Shown here: in pieces, positions 1 to 11,833 of the stretch
How the letters are laid out: each line of letters starts with the position of its first letter
Numbering within the stretch: position 1 is the first letter of the stretch
Assembly: GCA_963573305.1 (NCBI GenBank)
Contig: OY754332.1
Coordinates: forward strand, 142,407,977-142,471,976
Reading direction: 5' to 3'
Length of the DNA stretch: 64,000 nt
Source: Pyrrhosoma nymphula
Lineage: Eukaryota > Arthropoda > Insecta > Odonata > Coenagrionidae
The notes under the pieces: model-generated
The model's database searches: none
What the model was told of the DNA's origin: nothing
Seen by the model: only the letters and a program-made list of their open reading frames with translations
Program-made: the position numbers and the translations under genes

Positions 1-179
1 ATAAATATGGCATTCAAATGAAATTAACGATAAGTCGATAATGTTAAATGACGATTCAATGGAAAGTGGTATATCAATTAATATCCGTAGGCTATAAGAT
101 ATCTGCAAACCTCTCAGCCTAGAAAGCCATTTGTCTATTTTAATCCGAATCTGTCACGAATCAATAAATATGTCCAACA

Positions 180-395
180 TTCCCCACATTTCAAATTCGT
201 TCTACCTCCTTCCTTCCTCACGGCGTCCAAAATTCCCACTCTCCTTCTCCTTCCACCTCTTCTCCTCCAGACTTACTCCATCCCCTCCAATACCTTCTTA
301 AAACAGCCATCTGTAAACCCTTCAGTCATTTTTCCTCTCTCCTGCCCTCAAACTCTCCTCCTTTCCTCCTCAGCCATACTTAACATCCTTTCGTT
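180..395 (-). mobile_element. Possible RTE-type non-LTR 3' fragment (pyrimidine-rich tract)
   Basis: A strongly C/T-biased stretch. Read on the minus strand it gives broken pieces such as KKVLEG followed by a Glu/Gly/Arg-rich run. This resembles the basic segment near the C-terminus of RTE-type endonuclease/reverse transcriptase proteins (usual pattern: LLKxxIEGRxxGKRGRGRPR). There is no continuous frame. The clearer minus-strand fragments at 1141-1400, 22630-23031 and 41035-41350 have the same base bias, which is the main support. It could equally be an unrelated polypyrimidine tract. Confidence 0.3.
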
Positions 396-396
396 G

Positions 397-399
<3 letters not shown>

Positions 400-443
<44 letters not shown>
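400..443. repeat. (TA)n microsatellite
   Basis: An uninterrupted TA dinucleotide run of about 22 units lies directly downstream of the pyrimidine-rich tract. It is a simple sequence repeat with no gene attached. Such tracts are prone to length polymorphism and assembly error. Confidence 0.97.
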
Positions 444-448
<5 letters not shown>

Positions 449-1140
449 TGCTAAAAAAAGATTCTATTCAATGGCATAATATGAATAGTAGAAGACACAT
501 AATGAAATAATAATTATTAGCTCGTTTTAAAAGCATAACAAGGTCATGCTTAGAGAATAAGGGAAAACTTATTAACAATCGGGGTCTATTAAAACATATT
601 GGATAAATTAGAGGTATTTCAACGAAAAATAAAATTAATACTAAGTAAAGTTAAGAGGTTTTCTGCTATTTCCTGCTAAATCGCTTCAGTTACGAATGTT
701 TCACGAATTTTTCTGATCCAACTAAAAACGCATGGATCAAAGATTCAAAGAACAACCAGAGACGAGTTCATCGGTCCGAGCGAAAAGTAATGACCGAGCA
801 CGTGATGTCAAAGGCTTAGTGATGGCGAAATAGGACTCACCTCAAAGGAAAGATTCCAAGCGATAGAGTCTTTGAGGTGTATTATCATACTGCTCAAAAG
901 ATTTTTCTTAGTATATGCGTTTCCCTAGAGCTCAAAGTTAGATATTTCAGCCAATGGCTGGATAAATAGACATGAGAAAATAAATTGACGCATCAAAGAA
1001 TTAGTATCATATTTAAATGTTAAAGAGTGTAGTTGTTGCATTTATCGTAAAACCTCTTACACCACGTTATGGTAAGTTAATTATTGTAAAGATTTTCTTC
1101 GACCTTTGGTCCAAAATTTCACCAAATCAAATTCATTATC
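444..1140. other. AT-rich intergenic DNA, nothing recognised
   Basis: No open frame of useful length, no terminal repeats and no tRNA-like boxes were seen on either strand. The base composition is uniformly AT-rich. Confidence 0.6.
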
Positions 1141-1400
1141 TGTAGTCATCAATCCGAAGTTTGGTTCTCAGCAGCTCTTCACTCCAACTTCCTATCATCT
1201 AACCACTTCAACCCTACAAGAGTCTTCTCTTTGACCTCCTTCATGATTTTATTCATGTAGTCCATTCTTGGTCTTCATCTGTTCGCCTTCTCATTCATCT
1301 CCTTATATTATTGTCTTCAAGATTCCATTGTGCATCAAAATGTGTCCAATTAGTTTGCATCTGCTTCTTCTTCTCATGGTTCTCATCATGCATTTTCTCT
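1141..1400 (-). mobile_element. RTE-type non-LTR retrotransposon, 3' end fragment
   Basis: On the minus strand, broken frames read KLIGHILMHNGILKTII, then RRRTDEDQEWT, then MKEVKEKTLVGLKWLDDRK, and end at AENQTSD. This is the diagnostic C-terminal tail of RTE-type endonuclease/reverse transcriptases: the GHILRHxGLLKTIxEG block, a basic GRPRxEY block, a (V)KxKTYxxMKxLAxDR block and a terminal N-Q-S-D. Several stops and a frame change show decay. Only the last 80 or so codons survive, which fits 5' truncation during target-primed reverse transcription. The 3' end lies near 1141. Confidence 0.7.
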
Positions 1401-2230
1401 CTTAAGTTATCGTAAGGCATCTTCACCGTTGATTTTCCCCGTCGTTTTGTTCTTCATCATTCTTCAAAGACAACAAATTGCCAACGCTTCTAATATTCTC
1501 TCCTCTGAGGCTGTAATAATCCATTGCTCAAATGAGAGTATTCTCAAAATATACATAATTTAATGAAGTGATTCCTCATTTTCCCACTTGCGTTACTGGC
1601 TGTGAGAAGGCTCTTCGTCATAGAGAAAGCCATCACTTTTGGATTACTCTCCTCAATAAAGTCAACTTATATAAAAATATTGTTTATGACGATGTATCGT
1701 GTAAACTTTATGTTTCATACTTAAACCAACTAGCAAATTTTAGATTGTACTTTTCGGAGAGAAAATTACGCTTCACTGAGATCACAAGCGCTGACAACAG
1801 CCTCATCATCAGCAGTAGTTTCGTTGTCATTAAGATGCAAATCGGAAACCGGCAAAAATTCTCTTCCCACTTCGACGACTACATACAACCGCAGCGAGTC
1901 GTGAGCTTTTTTTTGAGAGGCAGATCTTTTTGGAGAAAGACACTGGTTGGAGTCAGGGAGCTCTTTATACCAATATACTCGTAACTAAACTCAATGAATG
2001 TTACATTATAGTGTACGGAAATGTTTCGTAAAAATATGGTTATACTTGAAAAATATTCAAACCTACAATCGTCAAATGACGGTAATGCAGGTTATATCCT
2101 GGTAGAAGTGGATGTAATTCAGGGTAATTTGGGTTCCTACTTGGGTCCTATGCGGAGAGCACAGTTAAGTGCATTACTCATTCCGTCGAATGTGATGTAA
2201 AAAGGTTGACCCTTAGGCGTCATTCGTTAA
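1401..2230. other. AT-rich DNA with one unassigned 138-codon open frame
   Basis: A plus-strand open frame at 1568-1984 shows no motif I recognise, no clear initiation context and no neighbouring exon pattern. It is most likely open by chance. Nothing else stands out in the interval. Confidence 0.5.
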
Positions 2231-2269
2231 AAGTTGAGTGGCGTTGAAGCCAGGTTTCCCTTCACCCTT

Positions 2270-2395
2270 ACTCCGTTCTTCATATCACCCTCCCCTTACC
2301 TACCAACCCACCTGTACTCAATGGTGCCAACTACCTCGGTTGTCTCTCGCCTCCCCAAATATCCAACAAACCAACCGAGCGATTATTTTTTGCAA
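2270..2395. repeat. Dispersed repeat, copy 1
   Basis: The stretch around 2300-2385 is closely similar to 15466-15545. Both contain the run TCGCCTCCCCAAATA, preceded by a GGTGC...ACCTC(A/G)GTTGT block and followed by CCAACxAACCAA. Two similar copies 13 kb apart on the same strand point to a dispersed repeat, probably part of an unrecognised transposon or SINE. Open frames across it are incidental. Confidence 0.65.
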
Positions 2396-2430
2396 ATAGC
2401 ACCCGTAAGCCTTTGCACGGCTCTCTGAAT

Positions 2431-3310
2431 GCGAGCGTGACAGGACACGCTTCCCTTCGTGGCTTGTCCGTGATGAAGTACTTCAGAAGACCATTGTGGG
2501 AGTGGTATGACACTGAGCTTCAAGCCACTGTGTACACGGATATTACGCGAGAGGATACGACCGATAAAAAAACTTCAGATAGCTTGAATGTCAAGTTGAT
2601 AAGGAGGATATTATTTTACCTCCACACTATATTCATAGAATAAACAAACCCTACAAAGTAACGAAGATACAGGATTAGAGATAAGAGACAAGGTAAGAGA
2701 GATGACAGAAATGTGAGCAAATCTTACATTCTAGGCACCATTAACGACACGAATAAAAACACATTTTGCTTGCCGTGTCATCCATTTACAAATTCGTTTT
2801 TTATATTTCCTACCCTCTCCATTGCTGATGTCCACCTGACACCTCCTGCCACATGCTCCCACGGCCACTCTCAGATTACTGCGCTGAATCAGTTAATTGT
2901 ATGCTAAAGAGCACTAATATGCACACGGCGTTCACATGCTAAATGTGCTCATGTATATCTTAAACCTTTAGATCACAATTTGGATAATTTCATATGTGAT
3001 ATTTCCTAACGTAGGTATAACATATGATATACTCCGGTCAGTAGCTTTGGGTTTCTCAGACTTATTATTGAAAAAGCCTAGAAAAGCCTCTATGAAATAC
3101 AACTAAAAAAAAAGAGAATAGATTGGTGTGAAGTAGAGAATGGGTCCAAGATCATTCAGCACTTCTCGTTATAATTCTGTCTCTTAAGTCTTTTTTTCTT
3201 GTGGAGTCGCTCGAAATTCTTCCACTCTCCCAGCACGTCATAGAAACGAGAAGAAATCTAAAACACGGAAAACCCCATGATGGAATATGGCCTTGAAAAA
3301 ACCCAGTGGA
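2431..3310. other. Intergenic DNA, nothing recognised
   Basis: Only short open frames without motifs. No terminal repeats or tRNA-like promoter boxes seen. Confidence 0.5.
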
Positions 3311-3311
3311 T

Positions 3312-3455
3312 ACGAGTTGATGTAGTGGCTTCAGTAAGAGGTGGTTTGTCATCCCTATGGCCTGAGTTTGAATCCCGGTTGTGGGGAAAATATTCAGGGT
3401 ATAACCTCATTCACCTTCGTGTGGCAAATAGAGAGATCAGCTCATACTAACTCAG
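3312..3455 (+). mobile_element. tRNA-derived SINE-like sequence
   Basis: GATGTAGTGGCTTCAGTAAG resembles a pol III A box. About 35 bases later, GAGTTTGAATCCCGG matches the tRNA B box consensus GGTTCRANNCC closely. The two tRNA halves do not fold into a full cloverleaf, so this is a SINE head rather than a tRNA gene. A unique body follows (ATATTCAGGGTATAACCTC). Confidence 0.6.
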
Positions 3456-3964
3456 GGGTTACTCCACTCTTCCTTTACTCCCAGGCCAAAAATACCACCA
3501 ACCTGCTACCAAGCCTATCTTACATGGCGCTAAGGACTTCAGCTTTCTGCCACCTTTCCCAGCAACTTCTTTCGCTGTATATTGCTACAACCTCATTAAC
3601 AAACAAAACATTCTCCAATATTTTACAATTAACCATTTTGCTTCCACTAATCCGTTCGCGCCAACCCTGATGAGTGCAGATCTTTCCAAATACTGATCTG
3701 AAAACACTGTCACCCCTTTGCGCTCTTGAAGCCCAAGTGCCTGGGAGAATTTCCCCGCGCAAGACGGCCTTCAACAAGCACTGCGACACGGGTCACGCCC
3801 GATTTCTCGCTCGCAACTGCCCACGAATCCGATTGTAGGGTCGGCTCCAATTTGTCTTACCGAGTTTTAATGCGACCACCAATCAGAAATAAGGTAGGAG
3901 GCCCAGCGTCACCCGTGGGAAGGAACTGAATAACAAAATATTACATGTTTTAATAATGTTAGCG
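3456..3964. other. Unassigned stretch of moderate GC
   Basis: Overlapping short open frames on both strands, around 3341-3670 (plus) and 3520-3789 (minus), share no recognisable motif. GC is higher at 3640-3920 than in the surroundings. No gene call is justified. Confidence 0.4.
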
Positions 3965-4150
3965 CCTGGCAACAATCGTCATTCTCATCCATTTCACAAA
4001 TATTCCTCGTGGCTAAGCTCTTGATCGGCGAACGTGCACATGCTCAGCAGCAAGTGAGACATTCCACGGGGATAAATCATTCGTCTTGACCGGGACTCGA
4101 ACCCGGATCCCTCGATATCGCGCCAAGTGCTTTAACCAGTAAAGCATAGT
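3965..4150 (-). mobile_element. tRNA-derived SINE (family 1), minus copy
   Basis: On the minus strand a tRNA-like head reads ...TTACTGGTTAAAGCACTTGG CGCGATATCGAGGGATCC, then GGGTTCGAGTCCCGG, a perfect B box. It continues into a body beginning TCAAGACGAATGATTTATCC. The same head and body start occur at 49083-49175, 58684-58745 and 59214-59290, defining a local SINE family. This copy forms one arm of a palindrome with the plus copy that starts at about 4160. Confidence 0.8.
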
Positions 4151-4159
4151 TGGCTATAG

Positions 4160-4260
4160 CATTCGGCGTGAATCCGAGGGATCCGGATTCGAGTCCCAGT
4201 CAAGGCGAATGATTTTTCTCTGCAAAATGTCGAACTTGTGCGCACTTGCGGGTGACTCAT
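4160..4260 (+). mobile_element. tRNA-derived SINE (family 1), plus copy
   Basis: This copy contains GAGGGATCCGGATTCGAGTC and the body start CAAGGCGAATGATTTTTCTC. It lies in inverted orientation to the copy at 3965-4150. Only about 40 bp separate the two 47-bp homologous arms (4077-4124 and 4165-4211), so the pair could extrude a cruciform or hairpin. Confidence 0.8.
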
Positions 4261-4345
4261 ACAACTTTATATGCTTATCTTTTTATTACTTTTAACGTCT
4301 GAAGGGTCAAACGTGATTATAAAAATTCGTTACATACAGGAAGGC

Positions 4346-4391
4346 TGTAGCTACTATAGGATGTAGCTACTATAGGATGTAGCTACTATAG
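4346..4391. repeat. 16-bp tandem repeat, about 2.9 copies
   Basis: The unit TGTAGCTACTATAGGA is repeated twice exactly, followed by a 14-bp partial third unit and a degenerate CTACTACTATAC tail. A short minisatellite-like duplication with no gene nearby. Confidence 0.95.
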
Positions 4392-7190
4392 CTACTACTA
4401 TACTAGAGGACACCTATTGAAACGAACCTATGACCACCTCCAGGTGAACCTTTGGCTTTCCCACCAGTGCCTTACATCTGTACTTCATGACCCCTAGCAA
4501 TGAGGCTGTTTTCCGAGAGAATATGTCAAATTACCATCATTGCCCACAAGGACAAGATCTTTCCTCCGACAAAATATGCTGAAATATTGTTTTCCTCGTT
4601 GGCCAGTAAACCAGCATCGAGGTGCAGTTATTTTGAATATTTGGATGGATTCAAAGAAAAGATAATTATAAATAAATACTTATACATATAAATAACAAAA
4701 CAAAACAACAATAATATTATTATCAGCCCAATATTAAATAGTTGCCATATTTTTAATTAACCCAGAACAGCTAACATTATCTTTTTCAACGCAGAAACAC
4801 GACCAAATTACTCGACTACCACGTACGGAATCGTGGACTTTGAAGTTAATGAAAAGCCAGTATCGGACCTAAAGCCTCTGCATCCTCAAAAATGTTAGAT
4901 TGTCATCACCCAGCATCGGTCACCCCAAGACAAATATTTCGCGCTCCGTAAATTTGCTTTGTACTTATCCCTTCACGAATGAATCACAATGGAACAGGCG
5001 ATACATAATGTGTGAACAAACCATAGATGGGAAAAGCGCAATGGAGTGAAAGACACTGGATAAACAAGTTGTATGCCGATTTTAGTAAAATATGCACCAT
5101 AATAGGATGAGCGAACAGAATTGAAACAAACTTTTTTAAATTTCACAATGAATTTTTGCTTCCCCTTCCACCTTGGTTTTTTCGCCAGTATTGAATAAAA
5201 TCCATTGTAAAATTTACAAAGTTTGTTTTGATTCTGTCGATATGGAGTTTTACAAAGTAACGCCTGAGAATATCGAGTTCAATATGATGAACGAAAATAG
5301 AAATGAAGACACCTTGTTGATATAATAAAGACGAAGTTAAGGTAAGAACAAAGCACTCTATAAGGTACTCAGGGTCACTGAAAATTAAACAGAAAGGATT
5401 TTCATTTATTTACAATGCCTTAAAATGGATTTCTTCAATGACTACAAACTCTGAAGCACAAAGTAATACACGAAAACTACGAAACTAACGTCTAACTACG
5501 AAAAACTAGTTGGAAGACCTATTTGCGTTGGTTAAAAAGATGTTGTATAGGTAAGTGCTCAATTTTTTTACTGAATAGTTCCTGCTTACAAAAAAATATA
5601 GTATCCCATTCCTTTTTTAAGGCTTATTTTCCTTCAAGACTCTCTATAAATCTCAATAAAGAGTTCACACTCATATCTGCAACAAGTAATAACTATAGTA
5701 TACATATAATTTATAATCCCTATTCATTTCTTTTAGTTGTAAATTCTGTCTTAAAGTTTCATGGTGCCTTATTTGATTGCAAATACAGGCTCCTAAACTC
5801 TGCAGACCAAATGAGAGAGACGGCATATCCAACGGCAGTGAATATAAAACATCAAAAACCCAATAAAAATCGGGACTGTGTGAACCAGCTGTTACTTCTA
5901 GCAGACGGATACCAAAACTTTTTTACTGCCTTACCCAAGCGCATTTGCCACTTGGAGGAGATGGTGGCATGCAAGGCCTTATTTATTCAGAAAACACACG
6001 ACAAAACATGCTGAAATAATTTCAAAGATAAACTTTCAATATGGGCTGATGCTTTCAGGATGGCATAACAAAAAACTAATCGCCAAACAATGTAATTCAA
6101 TGAGATATGTGGAAAAATCGTAGAGTATTTCCAGAATTTAACCAAGAATTTATACCATCAACTATTTCTTCATCATGATTTAACAGACAAGCGATCGTTG
6201 TACATTAATAAAGTATTTCTCGGCCTTTTTCCATAGCAAGTAGCCTCATATATTGGTTCTTTATTTCACCAGCCTTTTGGAAGCCACAAAAGATACAAGA
6301 TTTTGGTTTTTGCTTGCCTTAAATAACGAAATTCAGTTGACAGCCAGATCTTTGTACCATAGGTTGATACCTACCACAAAAATGATATTTAATGCAATGA
6401 GGTCCAACAGTATAACGAGGCTAAAACTTTGTATAAATGACAAAATATTTTTAGTACTAATTTACGGCCTTACCATAACACTTTCCGCCGAGTATGCAGC
6501 TGATTAAAACCTTAAATTTAGAGCAAGACGTATCACATAAAACTAAATAAACAGATTTCCTGAAAGCTGCTTCATCAATTTACGAGAGAAAATTTTATTT
6601 TCAACCCACTGAAAGCAGAATCGTGCCATATAACCTGAAAAGGGGGATTTTAAAAAACAGAGGAGTTCTTTCCGGTTAGATTATGAATTGATGATCTTAC
6701 GATTTGTTTTGAGAACCGCAAAGGTAATCCAAACTTAAATTATGCCAACCAATCCTCTTTTTCCTCCTCTGGTTCCTTGAATGCGCTGCAATGCATAAAC
6801 TCATGAAAAACTCCAGTCCTACAAAACGCCCTAATGGACCGAAAGATTTTACAGATATTCTCCAGTAACGTCCCACGATTTTTCAGCGCTTGGAGAGGGA
6901 CAATTAGTTTTGCAAGTTAACAAGAGTCCCTTTTCTCTGTTTACTGAACACCATCAATATTTCGTGAGAGCACGAAAGATACGAGTCACTCCGTTTCAAT
7001 GGCACGTAAGGTACAAGAAGTGCCTGATGACACTTTTTTGCCAAAAGGTTGCTGTTGGCTGGTTATGTTGCCAGAAGTATGATCATAACGATGAGCACTA
7101 TCCGGTTGGTACAATGAGTACTATAAAGATCTAATCATCTGCCGCGATGAACGAAAATAAGGAATTCGAATTTCCCAGAGAGGATTTCCA
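4392..7190. other. AT-rich intergenic DNA
   Basis: Long AT-rich sequence. The largest open frame (5523-6014, plus, 163 codons) has no recognisable domain and a composition like its surroundings, so I do not call it a gene. No SINE boxes, inverted termini or retrotransposon motifs were seen. Confidence 0.5.
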
Positions 7191-7195
7191 CAGAG

Positions 7196-7275
7196 GTTTC
7201 CCGAAGCAGGAATTAATCCAAAGACTTTTTATTTCGCAGGCCAATACGTAGACCACTGCGCCACACAGGGTTTTC
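7196..7275 (-). mobile_element. Degenerate tRNA-derived SINE head
   Basis: On the minus strand, TGTGGCGCAGTGGTCTACGT is a good tRNA A box region (TGGCGCAGTGG). It is followed by TTGGCCTGCGAAATAAAAAG and a decayed B box (TTGGATTAATTCCTGC). The order and spacing fit an old SINE. Confidence 0.55.
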
Positions 7276-7539
7276 AGTTTAAAAGGCCATTTTTTTATTT
7301 ACCATGTCACAGATAAATTGGATGAATAATTGTTTTAGAAGGAAATCAAAAAGACAAAATAACCGTCAGACTTGGACAGCAAAAACTGGAACAAGAGAAA
7401 AAATTCATATGCCCGGGAAATAGGATTACTAGTGATTTAAGAAACAAAAAAGAGTGAGCAGAGTAACGCAAACAAAGAGGTAATTTTAAAACAAGTATTT
7501 ACCAACCACCAACAAAACTAGGGAATAAGGAAATAATTC

Positions 7540-7945
7540 ACTAAAGCATTTATGGACACTATTATGGCAGTGATGTTTGGACCATTACAACAGCAAAACA
7601 AAGAGCCAATAGAAATGTGGCGTTATCCAAGAGAAATGAGGATGAAATAGAAGGAGAGAACCATCAATGAAGATGTCCAACGAATAATTTGAGGGATATC
7701 AAGGTAAATAATAACTAGACAATAAAGATAAGGCTTACTTAGTGGAGATAATCCACGACATAAAAACTTTTGAAAACCATAATGGAAGGGCAATTAAATG
7801 AGAAAAAGGATCGAAGAAGGACAAGGTTGAGGTGGGGGATGTTGAAATGATGAACCATAAATGCATAAAACGGTCAGTAGGAAGGAAAGCGGATAACTGC
7901 AGAAAACCAATTTCGGACTGACAACTGCTGATGATGATGACGATC
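7540..7945 (+). mobile_element. RTE-type non-LTR retrotransposon, 3' end fragment
   Basis: Broken plus-strand frames give YGSDVWTITTAKQRANRN-like sequence, then KTIMEGQLNEKKDRRRTRL, and finally AENQFRTDNC near the end. These match in order the C-terminal blocks of RTE-type proteins: LLYGxExWTI, LLKTIxEG, the GRPR-type basic block and the AxNQxSD tail. The downstream CTGCTGATGATGATGACGA is the kind of simple-repeat terminus such elements carry. Many stops and frameshifts indicate an old copy. Confidence 0.65.
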
Positions 7946-10245
7946 CTTCTAATTCAAATATCTGACAATGAAAAACTATATAAGGTTTACTATGAAAATA
8001 AAATGATAAGAGTTCGTTCTTTTCCAGTAAGGCCTACATACACGATGTGATATTTTATACTGACACATTCTTAAGGTCATAATTAATACCTGAAATTCAA
8101 AACATTTTCCGTATTTTTCGGATGCTCGTCTTCATGCCATTTATTTTGGTCTGAAGATCAATGTTTTAGAATATAGGAAATATTTTTGGGAAGGAAAACA
8201 TTAGGAGATCCAAATTTAATTAATTTCTCTATCACCTTTCTCATAAATATTCCTTCTTTAGTTAATACTGCCCGGCAAGTCATCTTAATTATTAGCAATT
8301 GGAAAATTAAGGCAATTTTTTAAAGAGCAAATCACAAAAATTGAGAATGCCAATGCCAAATTAAAGAATGATTTTTTCAGTATAAGTCACAAACAATTAT
8401 CCTAATTAAATGTGCTCTTGTGTTGGTTAAACATATTTTACACTCAAAACTAATAAAAACTCCAGAAGAATGTGTTCATAAGGTTTTTAACGGGATCTCG
8501 GGACGCAAGTTATTATAAAACTAGTTTTGACATTAAATAACTCTGATTACATGCATGCTAAAGAAACCAGTGAGGTATTTCAAACCAGAATATTTATGAA
8601 ATGCGTTACAAAGAAGTTTAAATAACCTCAACTATTCACTGTTTACTTCATTTAAAGTAATGTTTAAAATCATTTTCACAAGAAAATTTTTCACAATCTT
8701 CCATCCCCCGATTCCCTAAGGAAGAATTTAATGAGCACTACGCATCCTGCTCGTAACAAATTACATATAAACATTTACCCATCATGCTATTATGTATTTT
8801 TTTCTGCCTCTATTCAGCTTTGCGTCGTAGCTTTCGTTAGCCTTTTTCCGTGCTACAACCAGCTAAGTTCCTTTTTTGCGTGAAATGAGTCACTTGTAGT
8901 CAAACCCTCAGCGCTCTAAAAGGCTTCATTAGTATGGGATCAAAATTTATAAATGTTTACCGCAAGGGTTCCATTATTTTAGGTTTTAATAAATAATGGT
9001 CTTAAAAGCTATACCCAATTCATTTTTATAAAAAAAGCCCTAATGAGTTCCAATTAAAACGTCGATTGTTGAGGAAAATATTCAACCTTTAAGCTCTTCC
9101 CGAGAACATATGAGCGAAGGAGGTTAATGTGATTCAAAGGAATAGCTCATGCACCGTACGAGGTTTTCCTTAGCACATACTTATTATGAATTTTCACGAA
9201 CAGCCTGGGAAAATAAAAGTTATTAGTATCATTTCTTTAGCACTAGAATTGCATATACAGAGCAGCAATTTCACGCCTAAAATTTATTAATTTAATTTCC
9301 ACCATTAGGTACAATGTTTTGGCTCCATGTCTATAGAGAATGTCCATGTCAATTGGCTCCATGGCTATTGTTCTGGCAGTTCACGTCTCAGTAATACTTC
9401 CCAATTAACTATCAATATCCTTTGGCCAATATATATTTCGTATTAAATTAACGCACGCCAAGCTAATGCCATACCTATGTATTAAGGATAATGGGTTCAA
9501 AGTGAATGACTTGAGAAATAAACGATCGCCATTCACTTAAAAATTGAATTGTCAATTTCTAAGAAACGGGCATCTCACCTAAATGGAAGCACTTCACAGA
9601 AATTCACTCATATTCAGAACCAATTCGGCTTATGTCAAAGGAAAAATTGAGAATATGCCAATGAAAACAGTGTGGGAATCATAAAAATCACTTAAGTCCA
9701 GAAAAATGCAGAAATTCCTTGAAGCATAGGCAGAGGTTTGGAAGTAAACGAGGAATACCTATTCTTTAAAAAACTACCTCAATCTACAAAGGTTCATTAT
9801 TAAAATAAACATTCTCCAGCACTACCATACGCACCTGCACTACCACTACATTATTATTTTACGAGATTTTAAGGTCAGAAACTTCTACTTAATTGCGGAT
9901 GAACGAGCAGTGTGTACGAATGCCATCCGAGGGGGCCACTGGAGAATCCGTAAGTAGCAGCCTTTGCCCCAGTATCCTCTCCAATGCTTTCCTCTCCCTC
10001 CCTGAACCCGGTCTCACGCTATACGAAGACAAATGCCACCAAGTTCCACGGTACATATCATTCGGGCAACAGCAGAATTGTACGTCACCAGAAAAAATAT
10101 CCATTATTTTTCCTATAACTGACGCAAAGCGATAGGACTGACTCTTTCGCAATTAGGGTTAATTATATTTTGTAGCAAGCAGCTAAACGAATCATACTGC
10201 TATATCTGAAAGTAGAAAATGTGTATCCGGTGGAAAAAACAAGTG
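7946..10245. other. AT-rich intergenic DNA
   Basis: No gene or mobile-element signature recognised. A small local duplication of TTGGCTCCATG occurs near 9325 and 9355. Overlapping open frames at 9889-10152 (minus) and 9893-10135 (plus) have no motif and look incidental. Confidence 0.5.
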
Positions 10246-10249
10246 ACAA

Positions 10250-10335
10250 GGGGATCGAGTGATTGTGATAATTAGAGTACTGGCTTCCCATCCTGAGGAC
10301 ACAAGTCCGAAGGCCGATGGTGTCGTTTTTCAATG
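10250..10335 (+). mobile_element. Degenerate tRNA-derived SINE head
   Basis: ATCGAGTGATTGTGATAATT, then AGAGTACTGGCTTCCCATCC and ACACAAGTCCGAAGG follow the order of a tRNA-like head (A-box half, anticodon region, B-box half), but with a damaged B box. Probably a diverged SINE; confidence is limited by the decay. Confidence 0.4.
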
Positions 10336-10859
10336 GAATTCCAATTCATACCGGGGTGGATCCATACCATACTTTAAATTGCGGACTTCTTTCGTACAAA
10401 ATATGTTCCAGAGGCAGTTCAATTTTCAATATGTTCTACTTTTTAGCTAAATGTTCTAATTGAAAACAATAAAAATAGAAATAAATCGTCGTATATTTCC
10501 CAAATTGCTCGCTATATTACATTTTATGGGCGTATGTGGTTATTTAGTCGAGTATAACAATAGTTTTTCAACACAATATGAAAAAATTATATATACCTGG
10601 GTATTTTTCAAATATCGCAGCTAGGTGACAATAGACAAGTTAGGAACAAAGTTTCTAGTGGGACTATGCAGCTTACCAGGAAGAGGATGGCCAGGTTCTG
10701 TACCAGCCACAGACTTGGAGGCCTTAGAGCCAATGGCGGATTGTCAGTTCTATTTTTGAGCAACAGCTGTAGAGGTTTATAAGAGGCAGTGACCATATGG
10801 CTAAACGGATTCAAAATTAATTACTTTTTCAAGGTTTACTTGGTGGCATTCTATCATAA

Positions 10860-11086
10860 GAGGGAGAAAAAGAAAACTTAAAAATACCACTGAAATTTAT
10901 TGAAACTCGACCCGGGTTTCGACGTGGGTTCACATCATCATAAGGAGATAAGAGAATCACAAGCCTTATATACAAGACATAGCCAAGTGAGGGAGGAGGA
11001 GGGGGGAGGGGAATGGCGGGAGGGTTAAGGAAACCGGGAGGAGGGTAGGGGAGGGGGTGATTGCGGGTGACGGACTAAGAGGACAA
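10860..11086 (-). repeat. PLE terminal repeat, inverted copy
   Basis: The reverse complement aligns end to end with 11834-12060: a pyrimidine-rich tract, then TATGATGATGTGAACCC, a GTCGAAACCCGGGTCGAG block, and an A/T tail ending in CTCCCTC. It is the outward-facing arm of the PLE remnant. Confidence 0.8.
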
Positions 11087-11833
11087 TCTTTCGTAAATCC
11101 ACATACACCGACCATGTCACACCCGCAGATTCCAGACATCCTTACCACCAAAAACTCTCTGCTTTCCACGCCCTCATCAAACGCCTTTTCATAATTCCAC
11201 TGAATGACTCTGATTTTGAAAAAGAACTCCGTACCATCAAGCAGATTGCAGTCAATAACGGCTGTCCACCCACACTAATACACAAACTTGTACGCAACAA
11301 AAGGATAAAATTAACCGTAGCCAGTTTGTATAACAAAGCAGAACCCCTGGTTAAAAAGTGGTGCTCGATTTCTTATTTCGGGGAGATTTCCTCTCAAGTG
11401 GTGAAATTTATACTGAGTGACCGTTGTACAGTAGCATTCAAAACTCCATTTAGTATGAAGAACGTTTTAGTGAACTATTAGGATCCCATTGACCCCCAGA
11501 ACAAAATGGTGTTTACTAAATGGAATGCAGTGATTGCGGTGGACGGTATGTGGGACAGACGTAGAAATTTTAAAATTAGACAAACAATACAAGGGATTTT
11601 AAAAATTTTAATTTTAACGGAAGCAACTTCGCCAAACACCTTTTTTTACTTATGGACATAAAAGTGATTTTACTATGTTACCTCTCCATTTTGCCGATGA
11701 CAAGCGAAAGCTGAATGCTTTAGAAAAGCTGGAAATTTTTAAGAAACAACTTGAATGTGATAAATTCCTTGTCAATGAATGTTCCCTGCCTCTTCCCCCA
11801 GTCTCAAAGCTTTAACTCCCCCCTCCTTTGTCC

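Noticed and set aside
1568..1984. 138-codon plus-strand open frame
   Set aside because: No recognised motif, AT-rich like its surroundings, no supporting context.
5523..6014. 163-codon plus-strand open frame
   Set aside because: No domain or exon pattern and composition equal to flanking DNA; chance opening is likely.
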